Assembly (NCBI RefSeq): GCF_004027225.2
Contig: NC_044284.2
Location: 13,744,501 to 13,808,500 of the forward strand
Reading direction: 5' to 3'
Length of the DNA stretch: 64,000 nt
Origin: Strigops habroptila
Taxonomy: Eukaryota; Chordata; Aves; Psittaciformes; Psittacidae
Positions 59,601-64,000 of this stretch are shown piece after piece. A model generated the notes under the pieces. The model searched no databases and had not been told where the DNA came from. It saw only the letters and a program-made list of their open reading frames with translations. Positions within the stretch are counted from its first letter, which is position 1. Each line of letters begins with the position of its first letter. Made by a program: the position numbers and the translations under genes.

Positions 59601-62600
59601 AAGAGTAAATAATCAGACTGTGCTCTGGTCAAAGTCCAAGTGATTATCTACTAGAATGAAACAAAATCTTTATTTGGATGGTTGTTCCTCTTTGGCTGTG
59701 TAGTTACAGAGTCCATCTACAGCTGGAGAAAATCCATTTACTGACAATGAGATTTGTTCCCATGTTTGCATTCCATTCATTAAGCTGTTGAAAAAGTTTT
59801 TCTTCTGTGTAGTACTAAACATCTTATACCAAGGTTTAATGCATTTAAAGAATTTCAGATCTTGGGGGTGAAGTCTTAATATAATAAACAGATAAAATAC
59901 ATAAAATTCTATTTTGAACAAATTTACCTTGATACATTCTATGATCATTCTGGTATTGCATTGTATGGCTCTGTAGAAGACACTGGATGGTGTTTAGTTC
60001 TGCCTGACTTGGGTCCTTCCATCTGTACAGACAGTAAGCAATTTGAAAAATACAGTAATTTACATAGGGGAGGAGAGTAATAGCAGAAAAGAGTGTAAGA
60101 ACAAGAAACAGATGAGCTTAACAGGAAAGAGAAAGAGGACTGAAGTGTTGTTGTTGTTGTGGGGTTTTTTAATGGCATTTAACTACAGCATGTATTTAAA
60201 GTATTAGCATTTATTTTACTAGATATTTTGTAATTATACAATTTAAGTCATTGTTTTTCTTGGTTGTGCTTTACATAGGTATTTACTCTCAATGTCCCAG
60301 ATGCATTCTACCGCTGTTATAGTCCAACTCTGGAAAGGACAAAGGATAAAGATGCTGTAATGCAAGTAATGGCTGAACAAATCGTTACTTTATGTGCCAC
60401 GCTAGATGAGAACCCAGGAGTACGATATAAAAGGTGGGGCAAAAATAGTGTTACATAGTGTAGTTGCTTTCACTTACAGGATTTCCCACATTGTTTGGTA
60501 GTAGCCTGAGGCTGCAGCCTAGTTTCTTTTATTGTGGATTAATTGTTTTTAATCCACAGCTCTGAAATAGGGAATGACAGGAATTTGTGAAGTGTAAGCA
60601 GAGCAATGTATTATTTTTGTGTGTATTCATATATTCACTTAATATACCCGGGTTTGTTATGAACTGTTTGTTTTATATTCAGTCTACTGACCAAATTGGA
60701 AATAGTTAGAACGGAGTTTGGAAACTGCTCGTGAAACCAGAGCATCAAGCTGGGAAGTTCTTTCTGTTTTAATGGTAGCATTTTAGTGGTTTTGATGAAG
60801 AAAATTTAAGTTATTTTTGCATGCTTCCTTTTTTTCCAGTGGACCATCTGATAAAGCCTGCAAACTTGCACAGCTGGTTGAAAAAAATCTTGAGAACTAC
60901 TACAAAACTGATGAGAGAAGCCAAATAAAGGTAAAAAGTGAACTAAAATGTTTGCTTATTTTTTATAAGTTTAGGGGGAAAAAAATAATCTTTAGAGTAT
61001 GTTTTGACAATAGGTTCTACAAAACCAGATTTTCTTTATTAATAAGGGCAAGTAGTTGCCATTTAGTTGGGTTTTGTGTATGGAAACAACTTAGAGATTG
61101 TAACTGAAACAATAAATCTATATGTAAGCAAAAGTTATTTGTGTGATCAAACTAGTTGTACTCGAAAAATTGGCCCTCTGATAACGTAGGGGATGATACA
61201 AGCCTGAAGAAAAGTGGGTAACCTGTTTTAACATCACCTTCCGTGAGGCTGCAGAAGAAGGGTATGTGTAGAAGGGACTTAATTGCAGAATTGAAATGGC
61301 TCCCATTAAGGGATTTATTGTCTACAAAGATACAGCTTTTCACATACATAGTGTTTTTGATCTTTCACTATAGATTGAGGCAGATTAGGGCAGCTGCCGA
61401 AATGTGGAAGTACGGGGTGAACCACTCTGACTTAGTGCTATGCCACTCTGCCACAGAAATAAATGTACCTGATGCTACTGCTGCTTTACTGAACCCCCAA
61501 AATGAAACTTTCAGTTGAACGGTTGGACATGAATTTTTCTGTGTTGCAGCACTGCAATACAAACAACACACTTAATTGAAATAAGTGTGCTCTGAAATAC
61601 AAATAACACACTTATTTGACGTGTCAGTGGGAGGCTTTGTTTGTTTGTTTTTCTTATATGTTTCTTGTCCATTAGGTGAGATCAGTGAATGGATTGCAAG
61701 GGGCTAAGAGCATTGCCTTTAAAATTGGTATTTATAGCCACTGTGTTCTGGTTATCATCCAAACGTTTGCTTCTATTTATGTTGATGAACACTTGGACTA
61801 TACTTTTTAGGGTTTTTTCAGTTAGTTTTCCAAAAATGTCTGCAGTGCTATAGCTTATTTTAAATAGACTTAACATGCATTAACTTTGTACTATCTGTAT
61901 TAACTTTACATTTATTTGATGGCTTTCTAGGCTAAAACCCATTCCCAACTAATAATAATTGATCGTGGCTTTGACCCAGTGTCAACTGTCCTTCATGAAC
62001 TCACCTTCCAGGCAATGGCTTATGATCTGCTACCAATTGAAAATGATACTTACAAGCAAGTACTTAAAGAAAAAAAAAACATCTAAACACTTTAGTCTTG
62101 ATTATAAAATCTGTGGAATCGTTTAGCTGAATTGCACCATAGCAATATTAGCTGCTTATATTATGTAAGGATCGCTTCACTTTTTATTGGTCTTTCCTTT
62201 TGGATTTGTAACTTCCTTTTTTTGTTAACTTCCTCATTTAGTTGAGATTAGGTAAGATCTGACTAGAATTTTTTGTGAAGTTTTGAGTCTAACAAATTCA
62301 ATTTCTTTTAAAAACAAAGAACATTGTACTAGACTTGAAGTAAAACCTTAGTAGTAGATGTTCAACTTCTCTACCTTTTCTTTCATATGCTCAACCTTCT
62401 TGGCCTAACAAGGCAAACATGACCAGTAATCAAATACTGAGAGGAAGCTTAGCTAATTCTAAGGAGTGCTCACTTTTATAGCTCCAGTCACATAATTTGT
62501 GTAATTGTTATAATTTCCGTGCTTCTCCCCTAAATGCACATTTAGTTAAGCCACATTCAGTTTATGAGCATTATTTTATCAATATTTGGAATAGTGTGTC

Positions 62601-63539
62601 ATGTTTTTGTGCAATGTATGCACTTTGTCAGATTGTTCTGACACCAAAGATATTGGTAAGACTTGGCTTTCTGATGACCCACTAGAGCAAATGAGAACTA
62701 ATCACCTCACTGTTTAGTTAAGCAAAGAGGAATGGATCTCTTTTGTCAAAAACATTTGGTGAATGTTTTCAAAAAAAATGTAGAATTTGATGAATCTGAA
62801 ATTTGCTGGGTATGAATATATAGTAGAGTGTTTTCTAAGCAGTCATGATCTGACTTTCACAATTAATCTTGTAATTTTTATTTTTTTCTCTTCTGCTCTC
62901 TGGCCGTATGCATTGTGAGTTTCTGTAAATGTGCAAATGTGATGTAGTGTGGTTGCGGTTGCTTTATACATTTATTTCTGTTTGTAGAAAAGTAGTAACT
63001 GGTCTGTAAGGCTGTGAAGCATGGTTCTTGTATACATGAAGTAATTAGTCCTACTTAGTCTATTTTGTTGGTGAGTGGGACTTCATTTTTCTTCAGAGAT
63101 ATAAAATGTCCTGGAGTAAATATAGAAAGCTGCACTTTGCAATCTCAACATGTGCTACTTCGCATGCAGTTTGCATTTGAAGCCAAAGGGAGGTTTACAT
63201 TGGAAGCTGAAGAGAAATTGAGGTGTATGTGAATGTGTGATTGAAACTCTAGTTACCATTGGTTTAAAAGAATGTCCAAGAAGCTATTTCCCCAAAGAGT
63301 CAGTCTAAAAGTCATCTGCTGCTTCTATGTTCAAAGACATAGTCTGTGAAATCCTATGTAAATTATATTGTTGGGCCATAGCTGTGTTATTGTGAGAGGG
63401 GGTTGGAACTCAAACCACATAACTCTGAATTTTCTCTTGGAAGATACAAAACAGAAGGGAAGGAACGGGAGGCAATTCTGGAGGAAGATGATGAGCTCTG
63501 GGTGAAGATTCGGCACAAGCATATTGCGGATGTGATAGA
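47284..63539 (+). CDS. STXBP3: STXBP3 (Munc18c), first ten coding exons; 3' end outside window
   Basis: STXBP3 is a Sec1/Munc18 protein that binds syntaxin-4 and controls SNARE-mediated exocytosis, including GLUT4 vesicle fusion, at the plasma membrane. Exons: 47284-47326, 52703-52752, 53721-53802, 55927-56003, 56671-56749, 58096-58196, 60279-60433, 60840-60930, 61931-62055, 63444-63539. Phases agree throughout; they give about 299 residues, roughly half of the family length of about 590. Diagnostic blocks are [55 protein letters not shown] and the SM-family core [20 protein letters not shown] followed by [15 protein letters not shown], then [20 protein letters not shown]. The start codon matches the family N-terminus (MAPxVxxxGLKS). 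The intron after 62055 begins GC rather than GT, and only this junction keeps the frame. The gene continues to the right. Confidence 0.96.
50030..50545. repeat. Purine-rich minisatellite with irregular higher-order units
   Basis: About 500 bp built from short variable modules such as GGGGAGATCATGAGGG, GGCCATGAGGGAAGATCATG and GTGAGGGGA. A larger unit beginning CAGGGGC/TGGCCATGAGGGAAG recurs at 50061, 50200 and 50310, so spacings are about 139 and 110 bp. The plus strand is overwhelmingly G/A, the minus strand C/T. Both strands stay open in some frames (Pro/Ser/His-rich), which is a by-product of the repeat. It is immediately followed by a CR1 copy. Confidence 0.9.
50556..50663 (+). mobile_element. 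CR1-like LINE 3' end
   Basis: It reads GGCAGTCCTGGGGTAACGG, then AGTCTTAAAGGTCTTTTCC, and ends GATTCTATGATTCTATG, the characteristic CR1 terminal repeat. It abuts the minisatellite on its right side. Confidence 0.85.
51496..51528. repeat. Perfect inverted repeat, 14-bp arms, 5-nt loop
   Basis: CTGAAATGAAGGCT (51496-51509) and AGCCTTCATTTCAG (51515-51528) are exact reverse complements around ACGTG. It lies in STXBP3 intron 1. Confidence 0.9.
52949..53138 (-). mobile_element. CR1-like LINE 3' end in STXBP3 intron 2
   Basis: The plus strand begins CGTAGAATGCTTTGGGTTTG, continues ATCATCTAGTTCCAATCTCC and AACACTGCCAGCAATGGGGC, and reaches CTGGGCAACCTGTGCCAG, the complement of CR1. It resembles the copy at 32861-33071 over most of its length, so both belong to one subfamily. 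Confidence 0.88.
61555..61620. repeat. Local direct and inverted repeats
   Basis: The segment AATACAAA(C/T)AACACACTTA occurs twice, about 41 bp apart. Between and within the copies, AAATAAGTGTG pairs perfectly with CACACTTATTT (11-bp arms). It lies in an STXBP3 intron, with no coding sense. Confidence 0.7.
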
Positions 63540-64000
63540 GTATGTGAATAAAATAACAAAAACTAGTTCAAATGCAAGTTACAGAACTTTGAGAGGGAAT
63601 GTATTTGAGCTGTTAATTAGGAATGCAGGCAGTAGTGAAGATGGTTTGCAATATAGACTGCAGTCTTTTAAATAATTGCAGGGAGAAAACACTTTAAGAA
63701 ATAGAAGCATGTACAGAAGTATACAATTTTACTAATCTTAATTACAGTTCTTGAGGGAAATGAAAATAAAATTATTTCCTGGAAGGTGTCTTCAAATCTT
63801 TTAAATCTGAAGGGATTATTTTGCATAAAGTAGCAGCAAGTTATTGCATCGAATGATGTGATGGAGATAGCGTAAACAGAATGTTTTAACTTAAATTTGT
63901 TTCCTTTGTCTAAAACCACTGTCTCCTATGAAGCAGACCTGTATTTGAAACTTCTATTGTAAGTCAGAAGTTCTTCTTGCACAGTTCTGTTACAATTTTA

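Overview
The window is vertebrate nuclear DNA, most likely from a bird. The genes have many small exons with GT-AG introns. Three CpG-rich promoter islands stand in AT-rich surroundings. The dispersed repeats are mainly CR1-like LINE 3' ends with the avian tail motif (TTCTATGATT). Gene order is FAM102B/EEIG2, HENMT1, PRPF38B, an FNDC7-like locus, STXBP3, which I recognise from memory as the vertebrate block equivalent to human 1p13.3. The species cannot be named from sequence alone. There are no prokaryotic genes, no CRISPR array and no recognisable tRNA or rRNA.

Layout. 1-7587 (+): 3' half of FAM102B, whose N-terminal C2-like exons lie left of the window; its 3' UTR probably runs to about 10.1 kb. 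10.1-15.07 kb: convergent intergenic DNA with a candidate CTCF-like site. 15073-23317 (-): HENMT1, the piRNA 3'-end 2'-O-methyltransferase, with a complete coding sequence of about 376 aa in six coding exons, starting from a CpG island at about 22.65-23.47 kb. 23.5-28.3 kb: head-to-head intergenic DNA with a CR1 copy next to the HENMT1 promoter. 28.3-37342 (+): PRPF38B, a spliceosome B-complex factor, complete at about 547 aa in six exons. 37.3-41.2 kb: its 3' UTR and intergenic DNA. 41.2-46.2 kb (-): a fibronectin-III gene with FNDC7 character that has two frameshifts and one in-frame stop, so it looks like a unitary pseudogene. 46.9-47.7 kb: CpG island. 47284 to the right edge (+): STXBP3 (Munc18c), first ten coding exons, including one intron with a GC donor.

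The genes do not form a pathway; this is ordinary conserved synteny. The points of interest are the decayed FNDC7-like gene, three separate perfect 14-bp-arm hairpins, a weak-donor short intron just before the PRPF38B RS domain, the STXBP3 GC-AG intron, a purine-rich minisatellite in STXBP3 intron 1, and a duplicated false splice acceptor in FAM102B. I found no previously undescribed biological system and do not claim one.
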